Shown here: positions 12,101 through 23,336 of the stretch, piece by piece | Layout of the letters: each line of letters opens with the position of its first letter | Numbering within the stretch: the first letter of the stretch is position 1 | Assembly: GCA_902729315.2 (NCBI GenBank) | Contig: LR746267.1 | Span: forward strand, 5,643,386 to 5,707,385 | Direction of reading: 5' to 3' | DNA from: Spirodela intermedia | Taxonomy: Eukaryota; Streptophyta; Magnoliopsida; Alismatales; Araceae | DNA: 64,000 nt | Made by a program: the position numbers and the translations under genes | Notes under the pieces: model-generated | The model's input: the letters and a program-made list of their open reading frames with translations, nothing else | Told to the model about the DNA's origin: nothing | Databases searched by the model: none

Positions 12101-13909
12101 GTGTTATAGTAGAGAAGCAAAGGCACTGGCTGAGAAAAATAGGGAGCCTCCACACATTATCTGTGTCCATTTAGTTGATCAATGCATTGAGAAATTTCGA
12201 CTCCGGGAACAGATTACACTGGTTTACCGGTGAATTCCGTTGGAAGTCAACTATTAAAGTGATATCTGAGCATTGAGTTCCCAAGAAAACCAAATAGATA
12301 AGAACTGAGCATGTCTCACTCTGTGTGACCGAGGCAGAAGCTTTGAATCTCGTGTGCTCCTTTCAACGGTCTCTTAGGAAACACAGTGACCTTCAGGAAA
12401 TTGACATTTAGCGCATCAGTGAATGAATGGCCCTAGAAAATAACGAAGAGATGTCAAATAAAGGGGTAAAAGAAAAACAGAAACACAATTCTGATACCCG
12501 GATTTTGAAGTCACGGTCTGCACTGGCTATGAACTGCCCATCTGGTGAGAATTTCTGCAGAAATATGGCTTAGCGGCATCATGAAAGTAATAATTATGAA
12601 ACCCAAAATGCTATAAATAAACTAGTTATATTACTCGTGAGTATGAACCTAGAATCGTCACTGTGAACAAATGAACAAGCTAAAAACCCTTATTAAGGCA
12701 TAGAAAAAGATTACCTTTTTAGAAGAAACGAAATGAAAATCTTTGGGACCATGAACACTTACCAAACTAGTAATAATACTACAATAGTGACCAAGAAGTG
12801 GCACTGCCTTCTCTTCTGCAGATGCATTGTCGTCTCCTACATCTAGACTAAATATCCAGATTACTCCAAACTTGTCAGCAAACAATACAAAGTGGCCGTC
12901 ATGGCTGATAGCGACTGCACTGAGACGCTTTTCAGAGCACCTGGAAAATGCATTTCAATAATTATTATCATCCAAATCCTAGTTTTCATATTTAATAGGA
13001 AAATGTTAGAATACAAATCTGAGTCAGAACCTAACGAAGAAGTAATGGCACATGTTCACTTTTCAGCATTGGTCGGATAATCTTCTGGTAATTGTGAAAA
13101 TTTCAAAGAGGAAAACGAACAACATTCCGCTGCATAAGATGATAAAACAGGGATGAGGAAGTGAAGCTTACACAGAGCGTATGCAGCTCCATGAATCGGT
13201 CGCCCAAACCTTGACAAGCTTGTCATTCCCAGCAGATGCAAAGAGATTTCCCTCTGCGCCAAAGGCAACTGCTTTTACATCCCCTGAGTGGGGTGGCCCG
13301 CCAGAATTATCCAACAAAGAAATCGCTTTGTCTCCTCTGCTCAGAAAAATAATTGCAAACAAAAAATAATCGTACGTATCCGTCAGTGCAGAATCAGAGA
13401 TATAAAACATCTGGTGCATTTGCCCAAAAGTGAACGAACTGCAGTTATCCAACATCCACGACGATTACCTACAGTCAACCAACCAGGTAAAATCATTTTC
13501 GCTTTAAAATCTCCAAGGGCAAGGCATCCTTCCCCACATAATCCTAGGTCAAACAACAGTAACAGAAGAAACACAGCTCCAATCGACCTTATTACTAGAT
13601 GTTAATGAAAAAACTACACACCGAATTAGCTGATAAAATCCAGATAGTGAATAAAAAACTACACACCGAATTAAACTCGTTAATAATTAAAATCCGAATA
13701 ATTGATTGTATGAACTTTAGAATACACTTCAGACTGATAAAAAGTCTAGGCGTTTTGTCGGATACATACTCCAGGTCGAAGACACGAAGTTCCGATCCAA
13801 TGGCGACGACGACGGATTTCTCAAGAGGATGGACGGCAATGAGGGCCGGGGAGACCTCCGCCTCCTGGCTATGCTCTCCCTCCTCTGGCCCGCCGGCAGC
13901 TTCCGCCAT
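9101..13909 (-). CDS. tRNA (guanine-N7)-methyltransferase non-catalytic subunit, TRM82/WDR4-like
   Basis: The encoded WD40-repeat partner of the TRM8/METTL1 enzyme makes m7G46 in tRNA, acting in nucleus and cytosol. Ten exons were placed: 13909-13770, 13336-13172, 12940-12763, 12554-12498, 12390-12320, 11933-11855, 11755-11696, 10164-10058, 9970-9910 and 9520-9101. All junctions are GT-AG and the frame is continuous, giving 445 residues, close to the family length. Family blocks appear in order: SPALIAVHPLEKSVVVAIGS (exon 1), NLFASAGNDKLVKVW (exon 2), FADKFGVIWIF and LGHYCSIITSL (exon 3), FSPDGQFIASADRDFKIR (exon 4), KGAHEIQSFCLGHTD (exon 5), LLSGSGDSTV (exon 6), AAVTDLCAAPDGSLIA (exon 8) and AFVPTSLGTSS (exon 10). 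The C-terminal tail is basic (RKRSRNDRKQK). The ATG at 13909 was chosen because the longer frame upstream has no ATG. Transcription diverges from the FBT1-like gene. Confidence 0.93.
9654..9886. repeat. 118-bp tandem duplication inside an intron of the WDR4-like gene
   Basis: Two diverged copies start at 9654 and 9772. Both contain 'gattcca', 'tttccaatca', 'aaccctaa/aaccctac' and 'tctcggaatcc'. They fill most of the last intron (9521-9909) and do not touch its splice sites. Confidence 0.85.
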
Positions 13910-14378
13910 CGTCACTCCTCCCGGCGCGGTGATTAGGGTTTTAGAGAGGGTTTCAAAAACCTGCTGCCCTCTCTCGCCTTCCTCCAAACATCCGTGAAGG
14001 GGCGCGAAACCCTGTCCTGTCGGGCCGAATTTTTATCCCGGCCCGACTCCGCTCGCATGATTAAGGCCCAAAAGTCGCTGTTTGGGAGCCCCGCTCCCAG
14101 GAATCGCGTTTGAGACTTCTGCGATTCGCAGGAATCCCGCCACAGTTTAGTCGGTAAGAGCTACCGCCGGAACAAGATAATACTGGTAACACACGGCAAC
14201 TCTGGACCACTCACAGAAGTGGCTCGGGAAGCCAGCCCGGACCAATGAGATATCTCGCGGGAACAGTGGGGGAGAGTTCTTGGGGCCTTTTATCTATTGG
14301 GACAACCTGCGTGCGGGGGCTGCAGGCGGCGGGGGGCCGGGGGGGAATTTTATTTATTTATTTTAGATAAAAATTACC
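13910..14378. promoter_or_regulatory. Shared bidirectional promoter of WDR4-like and FBT1-like genes
   Basis: Only 469 bp separate the two divergent start codons. On the WDR4 side a telo-box AAACCCTAA (minus strand, 13941-13933) lies about 25 bases before the ATG. This is typical of plant translation and ribosome-related genes. Mid-region GGCCCAA (14065-14071) and GGGCC-type motifs near 14019-14036 resemble site II / TCP elements common in paired housekeeping promoters. No TATA box was seen close to either start. The transcription starts are inferred, not shown. Confidence 0.7.
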
Positions 14379-17300
14379 ATGACTTCTTGTTGGGCTCCGT
14401 TACCGCTGGAGGCTGTTACTCAGTGCTGCCGTTCTTCTTCTCGGACGCCGTCAGCTCCTCCCTCCGCCTCATTTTCGCTTCCATCTCCGGCGCTGCCGTC
14501 GATCCGGCGGCTGGATCTACGCGGGAGGATCTGCAGGAGGCGGTCTCTCGGTGGTCTCCTCCGCCCGCAGGCAGTGAAGTACAGCGGCTGTGTCGGGCGG
14601 ATGGCAGGCGGCCGCGGCGCCGATGTAGGGGACGGGTGGTCTGCGGAGCCATTCCTGGGCGGGGAGATCGAGCTCTTGGAGGCGGGGGATGCCGAAAACG
14701 GCGGTAAGTGAGTCCCTCGGCCTGCTTGAGCAATCCTCGTCCACAAGAGCTTGCGGTGTGATTTGATTCGGGACACGTGTGTGGTTGTGGCCTTGAGGCG
14801 CCTGTTTTAGATAGTCTACTTGTCTGATTACTATTTTAATCTTTGGTATCCTTGGAAAATGACCTACATTTTTCCTTTAATTGGCTCGGTATTTCTGGTT
14901 TGGTAGCGACGGACCGTACACGCAAAGACGTGAATACTTGTTTACAAAAATTATAATTTTCTCTCGCAAGTCTATTTTGTATTTTTCGTGTAATGAATTA
15001 TCTGTTTCCTAGATCGTCAAAATGCCTTTTTCCGCAAAACGTGTCTTCTAAAGCTTTCTTGCTTTTTAACTTTTAAAATGTACTCGGAATGTTCCCATTT
15101 CCGAATTTATCTGCCTTAGAACAGTTGCAATTTGAAGAAGTTAAAGGAATGGTGTAGGTGATGATGCTGTTCATGTTGTGTCTGATGCTGTTTTCTATAA
15201 GGTGCCTAACGCCCCTTCAGACCCGTCCTCACTTTCTTTGTTAGTTATTTTTCATAAACTGAGTTTCTTCTTCTGGAATAGCGTTTAGGTCCAAATTATT
15301 TATCTTTTACTAACGTCATTAGCGGACAGGTTTGATGCTTCGGCAGGAAATAGTGATTCATCTATATCGATTATGTTCACAGGAATTAGGGTGATGATAT
15401 TAATATTCTTGAAATATCTGTTCTATTTCTAATTTTGTGCCTCTTTTGGTGAGCATGTAACTTTCCTATTTGATTCATTAAGCCTTTTGTTGAGATTCTT
15501 GATGCAGGTTCTACTGCATTCAGAAATCATGTTGGCCTTAAAGATGAATCCGCTGGCAAACTTATGGACGGGGAGACGACCGTCTATCATAGAAAGATTA
15601 CAGAGAAGATAGAGTCTTCCATGAGAAGTTTAAAAATTTTCGGAGTAGAACTGTCACCAGACAATATTGCAGTTGCAATTGTTTATTTTGTGCAAGGAGT
15701 GCTAGGTCTTTCCAGGCTTGCTGTGAGCTTCTATTTGAAGGATGATCTCCATCTTGATCCAGCTGAGGTATGCTTATACTTTTAAGTTGAGGAAACTTAC
15801 TTCACTGAGATGAGACAATGCGCTTTTCTTACTTTCCAATGTTCACTGTCATTTTATTCAACTTGCATTATTTTATTTATTCATGTGCCCTTTTCCTTAA
15901 TTCTGTCAATCATTTTTCTAAAAGTGTACTTTTATTTTTTGGCTGGACTTGTGGAGCACTTTTGTATTTAAAAATGTTAAATTTCATCTCGAACATTGAA
16001 ATGTGTTTAATACATATTTTACATAAAATGACTCATTTGATCTCTTGTCAATTAGACAGCAGTTGTAACTGGCATATCTGCCTTACCGTGGCTAGTGAAA
16101 CCTCTCTATGGGTTTATCAGGTGTGTATTGGCTACTTATTTTCAATATTTGAATATGTGCTTCATTTAGTTTTAAAAATTTTAATCTCTTAGCATGGTTA
16201 ATCATTGCAGTGACTCCATCCCGTTATTTGGCTACCGTAGAAGGTCTTATCTTATTCTGTCTGGGCTCCTCGGTGCATTTTCATGGAGTTTGATGGCTAC
16301 CCTTGTTGACAGCAAGTACAGTGCTGCATGCTGCATTCTATTGGGATCACTTTCAGTCGCTTTCTCAGATGTTGTAAGTTTCACGTCCGTATGAATGGGA
16401 AAGAAACTATTTCCCAAATAGATATCTTGCCTTTTGCCAAGTCCTTCTAACTATAAAATTCTGTAAGTATAGAATGGATACTTCAATTGCTATCTGACAT
16501 CTTTTACAGCCAAATACCACGTGCCAACTATCTCCTCATATGAAGTTCAAAGATTGATAGAACCCACCTTGATTTTCTTCTTGTTAAGCTGTATTCAGCG
16601 CATTGTTGGCGTATGTCAGTTGCATTTAAAATCCAAGAAACATTCCTTGTAAAAGTTGACCTGCCATGTCGCATGGATATTGGCTTATCTACCTTCGAAT
16701 TCACTCATGCATATGTGTCTATTATGTATGTATGTAGGTATAGTTGTAAAAATTTAAGTCACTGCTTAAATTTTTTTCTGATCATAAGTAATGCCTGGAT
16801 ATTTAACTCATATTTTACTGATTTAAAATAACACGACAGACCATAACGTCAAAATAGAAGACTCCTCCAAGAGTGTCACGGGCCTCTTCTATTTTTTTTC
16901 TGCTGTGTATTAGTTACGTGGAAGGCAAATGTGTACTATGTATACCAACTCCGAATTTTAACTATATATCGTACTAGAGTCAATATTTGCTTTTGTCTGT
17001 AAAGGGCATGGAGTTCATGGTGTTGCACGGAAAATCTTTGTTTAAAGAAAAAAATACTTCTGCAGGTTGTAGACTCAATGGTCGTTGAGAGAGCCCGTGG
17101 TGAATCACAAAGCACATCTGGATCTCTTCAGTCATTGTGTTGGGGTTCTTCAGCTTTTGGAGGGATTGTAAGTGCGTATTTCAGTGGTTCATTTGTGGAC
17201 GCTTATGGTGTAAGGCAAGTTTTTACTACCGAGTTGACATCAGATCTTAAATGATTTGTTCCAATTTTAACGTTGTTCCCATATTTTCTATTGCAGATTT

Positions 17301-19618
17301 GTTTTCGCAATCACAGCTTTCCTTCCATTGATGACTTCTGCTGTTGCTGTTCTTGTGAAAGAGTCGCGCATACCCACTTCTGAAGCACTTAACATACCTA
17401 TAGGCTTTTTTGAGAGTTCTCAGAATAACATCTCCCAGTTATGGAATGCTGTTAAGCAGCCCAGTATCTTTCTGCCGACATTATTTATATTCTTGTGGCA
17501 GGCAACCCCTCAGTCAGACTCTGCTATGTTTTTCTTTACGTTAGTATTCCCAAAACTGCTTCTGTTACTTTTTTTGCTTTATCTGTCTTCCCAATAGTTA
17601 TAATATATCCAGGCGCTTAAGGGTTGTGCCTCGTGTGCTATTTTGAGACTCTTTTGATTGATATTGAGGCATCTAAACCTGTTGTTTCCTCTCCACTTAC
17701 CATAACTAGTTAATTAATTCAGGTTTGATTTAGATGATTGAATATCATTTCCGAACTGAAGTTAATGAGAAATAGATTGCAATTTTAATCGGATAACTAT
17801 CCTCAAGTAGCAAAAAACTTGATGTTGATATCATTTGCCTAGTAAATGTGACAATTATTCGCTGCATTTCTATAGGAAAGTCGCTCAGTTTTCCAGTTTC
17901 TTTCTTGCCATTATGCAGCTGTCCTACCTAAACGTTTCGGAGCATTTTGTGTTTAAAATTGTTCTCACAGACCGATATGGTTGGTTACATGTTTAAAATT
18001 ATTCCCTCATTGCCACCAACTTATCTTGAACAGCTTATTGAATTTTGTAATGGTATATGTGATGCTATATCTGTTCATATTGCGCTAATGTCTTTCAATA
18101 TTTTATTGTCTCATGTACTAATGAGCTTGATATCTGGCGTAGCCATTATCCACTATACGATCGTAAATATGTTGATTGTGCTTCTCTCAGGATTTGCTCA
18201 TCTTGAGATAGACCATGTTGTAGAGATAATGACTTTCTGTTTCTTCTTAATCAGAGAGTGTAACCATATTGTTATTTGCTACATTGCAGGACAAATAAGC
18301 TTCGTTTTACTCCAGAATTCCTAGGGCGTGTCAAACTTGTTACCTCAGTAGCATCCTTGGCTGGTGTGGCACTTTACAACGGATTTTTAAAAAGTGTTCC
18401 ACTACGGAAGATTTTTCTCATAACGACCATCATGGGTTCTGCTCTTGGAATGACTCAGGTGCTTCTTGGCTGCCTCCCCCCCCATCCCCCCCACCCTTAT
18501 AATGTATTTATAGGCACTAACTGATAGATCCCTCTCACCAACTTTAGTTTTGGTTGAAATGAATTTTTACGTTGCAGGTTGTCCTTGTCACTGGCCTGAA
18601 TCGACAGTTGGGCGTCAGTGATGAGTGGTTTTCTATTGGGGACTCTTTGATCCTAACAGTCCTTGGTCAGGTGATGACCTCATCCTTTATCCTCCAATGC
18701 ATCACGTTTTCGTTCCAAAATTGAATTCAAAGAATTCAAAACATAAACTTTTTCGACTGTTTTCTTTTTCTGACTTTCTTCTCTGAAAGGTGGGCTCTGG
18801 TGAGCTTTCTTTCATGTTTCACTTCATCTACTTTAGATGGTCTACCTTTAATCCGCTTCCCATTTTTAAATAGGCGAAAACATATAATGGTGGAAAACCT
18901 AGATTCTGTAAATTTCTCTCAGCACTTTGAAATCAAAACTTATGTGAAATAAGTACCATTTGTCTAAAATAGTGCCTCTGAAGGTCTTTGCTGAACCTTT
19001 CCATTTCCCCTTCTCTTGTGATTATCTACATACTCAAAAATTTACGCTTGGGATCATAACTGTGGTGAGTTTAATCGAAGGAAATCACTGAGCTCAAATT
19101 GGATCATGCTTTGGGATCCATCCACTGATTTCAGAAATTTTCTGTCTCCCTCTATCAAGGAAGACTCACACTTGCACTCACAATCGTCATAAAATGATGC
19201 TTTCTTCTGCAGTTGGAGATATTCCAAGAAGATACATACGCTGCTCTGCTAACCTCTTCCATTCTCTCATGGCCATCGATTGGCGTTCATACTCAAAACG
19301 CTCTCTCTAACAACACTCTCATTGCAGGCCTCTTTCATGCCCGTGCTGGTTCTTGCCGCGAGGCTGTGCCCACCTGGCATGGAGGCCACATTGTTCGCTA
19401 CCCTCATGTCCGTCTCGAACGGCGGGAGCGTGCTAGGAGGGCTGGTGGGCGCCGCCCTGACTGCTCTGATGGGCGTCACAAAGGACAATTTTGACAACCT
19501 AGCGGTCCTCATAGTCGTCTGCAACCTCAGTTCCCTGCTTCCCCTCCCGCTCCTACGCCTACTCCCTAAAGAGAGTCCAGAGAATCCAACAGGTCAGGAT
19601 ACGGAGAAGTTCAAATGA
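14379..19618 (+). CDS. Folate-biopterin transporter, chloroplast type (FBT1-like)
   Basis: This is a membrane carrier of the folate-biopterin (BT1) branch of the major facilitator superfamily, expected in the chloroplast envelope to move folates. Nine exons were placed: 14379-14703, 15508-15767, 16056-16120, 16211-16373, 17066-17214, 17297-17539, 18290-18458, 18578-18670 and 19328-19618, giving 585 residues. The first ~75 residues are rich in Ser, Pro and Arg with few acidic residues, like a transit peptide. Family blocks follow: [20 protein letters not shown] (first membrane segment), [79 protein letters not shown], and near the end [20 protein letters not shown] and [13 protein letters not shown]. 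All introns are GT-AG except the fifth, which begins GC. About 12 membrane segments are expected. Confidence 0.94.
17215..17296 (+). other. Non-canonical GC-AG intron of the FBT1-like gene
   Basis: Exon 5 must end at 'ggtgtaag' and the intron starts 'gcaagttt'. Only this donor joins in frame to the next exon to give YGVRFVFAIT, the family sequence. The two nearby GT choices (in 'ggtgtaag') break the frame. The donor context AAG|GCAAGT matches the strong U1-pairing context known for GC-AG introns. Confidence 0.88.
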
Positions 19619-20451
19619 TCTTCATCTGAGCCATTCAACAAATTCGCCGCATGCTCTTCGGATGATCCCATCTCACACTGGTCACAGATCGGGAAATGTC
19701 TATTGTCAGAGAATGAATGGGAGAAGGGAGAGCTCACATGGCATCCATAACCTGTACATCCCCACATCCAGCTGCTGACTTTTATTTATACATGATAGGC
19801 ATCCCACAGGTCAGTCCCCCGACCCATCATTTTGACTTGTTCGGGGAGAAAATCTACATCTCTCTTTTATTTTATAGTTGTATATTTCCAATTTTCTCCC
19901 TAAGTCGTTTCTTGTAAAAATTAATGGGTTCATCATCACTGTTTTTTGAGCAATCAGTTGACCGAAGAAAGTGTATATGTTTGTTCTGTTTTTCACTGCT
20001 GGGTTAGAACGCTGCCTCTTCTTTCCTGTCACTGCCCCACCTGAAAGAGCATTCAAGTCTTGCATATGTTTGACTTTGACGTCTCAATGGGTTCTGATCT
20101 TCAGTATTACATAATATCTGTTGCAATCCTTCCCACGTTCAATTATGTCGTTCTGAGGAATTTTTTGAATCTATGACACCAAACTACTTTTAGATAGTTA
20201 TTGATAAAAAAGCCGATTGAAGGGAAAAGTTGAACGAGATTTTGATGCCCAAAATCTCTCTCCTCTGAATTTCCTTGAGATTATTCCTTCAGCGAGGATA
20301 AGCTCGGAGAATCTCCTTCTTTCATGGGGTCATCGGGTCCAAATGGGAGCCTCCGCATGTTTGGATCACTGCCCAACCGGATGTTTGGATCACAATAATC
20401 TCTACATAACAGCCACCGACAGCGTTGATACTCCGTAATAAACAGAGATCT
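19619..20451. other. Intergenic space between convergent 3' ends
   Basis: The FBT1-like gene ends at 19618 and the PPR gene stops at 20452 on the other strand. The 833 bp between them presumably hold both 3' UTRs. Nothing else is recognised. Confidence 0.6.
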
Positions 20452-22774
20452 TCACCAGAACCCATTGCAGGAGCACCTCCCGTCCCTGAAATGGTGGAAC
20501 CGGGTCCTGTCTCTGAGAACGACCTCCGTGGCGAAGACCCCGGAGAAGGCCGCCATGAAGGCGTGGCAGTCCTCGCAAACCCTAAGGTTCTTCGCTATCC
20601 GCACGCACCCTCCCCGCCGCCGCCCGTCGCCGTCGCCGATGAGCGCGAAGGCGAGGGCGAGCTTCTCGCTGTGCAGGAGCACTGCCCGCTTCCGATCGTC
20701 CTCTTCCTCGAGGTCCAGCAGCACGCAGCGCGTGTCTGGCACGTACCCGCCGGCGGCCTCCAGCCTCTCCACAACCTCCCCCAGCTTGGCGCGGATCTCG
20801 CCGGACCTCGGGTGGGCCTCGTCGGCGGTGGCGAACTCGTGGACCTCGCCGCCGGCCTCCGTCCAGCTGCAGCCCCTCTCCTTCACCAGGCCCCTCGCCT
20901 TCATCGTCTTCCTCACCTCCGCCACCGCTGCCCACCGTCCGGCGCCGGCGTAGATGTTGGAGAGGAGGACGTAAGCTCCGTCGTGGTCCGGGTCGAGCTC
21001 CAGGATCCTCCTCGCCGCCGTCTCTCCCAGCTGGAGCTCCCCGTGGACTCTGCAGGCCGCGAGGAGGGCCCCCCAGACGATGACGTTGGGCTCGAAAGGC
21101 ATTCCCTCGATGAGCTCTATGGCCTCCGGCAGGAGCTTGGCCCGCCCGAGGAGGTCTACCATGCAGCCGTAATGCTCCACCTTGGCGGTGACCCCGTGGG
21201 CGGCGACCATGGCGTCAAAGACTCGACGACCGTCGTCGACCAGGCCGGCATGTGCGCAGGCGTAGAGAAGCCCCAGGAAGGTGACTTCGTTGGGCTCCAC
21301 ACCGGCGGATTTCATCCTGTCGAACTCTCGCAGGGCGGCGGCGCCGTCGCCATACATGGCGTAGCCGTGGATCATTGCGGTCCAGGAGATGACGTTCCTG
21401 TGGGGCATTCCATCGAACACCCTCCTCGCAGCGGTAAGGCTACCGCACTTTGCGTGCATGGCCACCAGCGCGTTGCCAACCGGCGTGGCTTTCAGGAAGC
21501 CGCCGCGGTCGGCGAGGCGATGCACCCACCTCGCGGCGGCGGGCGCGCCAAGCTCGGCGCAGGCGGAGATGGCGCCCAGCACGGCAACCCCGTCGGGCCG
21601 CACCCCGCGGGCCCTCATCTCGTTGAACAGCGCCAGCGCCTCCCGCGGGCGCCCACAGTCCACATACCCCGCCACCATCGCCGTCCACGCGACGAGGTCC
21701 CGCTCGCTCATGGTTTCGAACACGGCCCGCGCGGCGGGGGCCATGCCGGCCCTGGCATAGCCGGAGATTAGGGCGGTGGCGGCGACCGGGTTCCGCGAGG
21801 GGGCCTCGTCGTAGAGGGTACGGGCGAGGTCCATCGCGCCGCAGCCGGCGTACATACCGATCAACGCGGCTCGAAGATGGTCGTCCACCTCCAGGCCCGC
21901 GTTGGCAATGTAGGCGTGCACAGCGCGGCCGGAGCTCAGGTCGCCCATGCGGCCGCAGGCGGAGAGAACGGTGGCCAGAATGATCGCGTCAAAGGAGGTG
22001 GCCACCTCGTCCTGCATTTCTCCGAACAGGGAGAGGACCTCCTCGTAGCAACCCGTCTGGTAGTATCTGCCGAAAATTGCGCAACTTCTACGTGAGAGAG
22101 ACAGAGAGACAGACAGACAGACAGACAACTTACCCATCGAGCATGACGCCCCAGGCGACGAGGTCTCTGTGAGCCATATGGTCGAACATTCGGCGGGCGT
22201 CGTCGACGAGACCTGTGGTGGAGTAAGCTCGGATGAGGCCCGTCTGGACGAAGGGATCGGAGTCGAAGCCGAGCTTGGCGGCGAGCCCGTGGAGGTCCCT
22301 GCCTACGCCCACCGCCGCCGGTCGGGGGCGGACTCTCGCCACGGCCTTGAGCAGCGGCGGGAAGCTGAATCTGTCCAGGGGGACGTCGTCCTCTCTCATG
22401 CGGGCGTAGGCGAGGAGGGCTGTGTCGGGTTCAGCGCTGCGGGAGAGTACTCTAAGGAGGCGGTTGCAGAGGGGGATCGGCGGTGCCGCCACCCCGCAGA
22501 ATACGGAGACGGCGTAATGTAAGGAAGAGCTGGAGGCGGAGGACAGGGAGAAGGATAGGAGCTTGGAGAGAAGAGGAAGGGAGATGTCGCGGACGCCCAC
22601 CTTGAGGAGCTGGGCGTGGAGCTGCCTCAGGTGGGGGATGGAGGTGGCACTGTCGGCGGCGGCCGTGGCAGCGGAGACGAAGACGGAGTCCTGCTGCCGC
22701 CATTGACTTCCTCGAGGTCTAGGAGGTGGCGGGGGCGAGACGTGGAGAGGGGTCGAAATCGTCGGGCCTTCCAT
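20452..22774 (-). CDS. Pentatricopeptide repeat protein, PLS class with E and DYW domains
   Basis: These proteins bind organellar RNA, and the DYW domain acts as the cytidine deaminase in C-to-U editing. Two exons, 22774-22134 and 22066-20452, join in frame to 751 residues. The ATG at 22774 is the first in frame. The repeats are recognisable, for example ALIGMYAGCGAMDLARTLYD, DLVAWTAMVAGYVDCGRPRE and NVISWTAMIHGYAMYG. An E region (HDGAYVLLSNIYAGAGRW) follows. The DYW domain keeps the HSE zinc-deaminase motif (about residues 679-681) and CEDCH (about 711-715). The last three residues are GFW rather than DYW, after CSCN. It resembles Arabidopsis At4g14820 (recalled, not searched). The N-terminus is Ser/Pro-rich, fitting organelle import. 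GC content is far above the neighbours. A 448-residue open frame on the other strand is a GC-rich shadow. Confidence 0.93.
22067..22133 (-). other. 67-nt intron of the PPR gene built from CTGT/CTCT repeats
   Basis: The frame of the first exon breaks after MLDG and resumes at YYQTG. A GTAAGT donor and a CGGCAG acceptor remove exactly 67 nt and restore MLDGYYQTGCYEEV, matching the repeat pattern of the family without loss. The first 40 nt are mostly CTGT and CTCT units. Intron or frame-breaking repeat insertion are the two readings. Confidence 0.7.
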
Positions 22775-23221
22775 CTCAGATGAAGAACTCACGTAGAGAG
22801 GGAAAATGCAACAATTTGGTTCAGCAACATGGAGAGAGAGAGAGAGAGCGAGCGAGAGATCAAACTGTCATTTTGTATAATAAATTAGATCATGTAATAT
22901 ATTTATTGCAAATATAATTGAAAGGTGAACACGAGACAGCAATGTGGTACAGAAATTGGAAGAATTTGAATTATTATGAATTTCATGAGATTATCAAACA
23001 TTTCATGGAGCTTAAATTTAAGATATGGATGTGACAGCTAATTGTCATTTTCAAGCTATTACAAACAACCGTTCAATGGGCCAATATGTGGCAGATAAAT
23101 TATGTGCTTTGGCCCATATTACAATTGATCACGACAGAAAGAGAAAAATTGAAGAGCAAGTTGCAATGTTTATTTTCCTTGTCTCAAGAGTTCAAATGTA
23201 AATCTACATTCTTGAGCATCG

Positions 23222-23336
23222 AAAAGAGCAAGAATTATGCTACTATTCAAGATACCAAAAAGTAGGGATCATGCTACTATTCTAGATACCAAAGAGCAGG
23301 AACCATGCTACTATTCAAGATACCAAAGAGCAGGCA
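23222..23336. repeat. 34-bp tandem repeat, about 3.3 copies
   Basis: The unit contains 'atgctactattcaagatacc' preceded by 'aaagagcagg' or variants. Copies follow each other without spacers, so it is a minisatellite and not a CRISPR array. Confidence 0.85.

Noticed and set aside
13595-13987. Longer N-terminus for the WDR4-like protein starting at 13987
   Set aside because: The triplet at 13987 is TTG on the minus strand. The first ATG in frame is at 13909 and fits the family.
18671-19327. Frame 19213-19494 as an extra transporter exon
   Set aside because: It spans the intron end and reads the last exon in the wrong frame. The exon starting at 19328 gives the conserved [10 protein letters not shown] junction.
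20425-21771. 448-codon plus-strand open frame over the PPR gene
   Set aside because: It is antisense to the PPR coding sequence and open only because of high GC. Its translation has no domain and the opposite strand matches a known family along its full length.
23222-23336. Short repeats resembling a CRISPR array
   Set aside because: The copies are contiguous, with no unique spacers, in plant nuclear DNA. It is a minisatellite.
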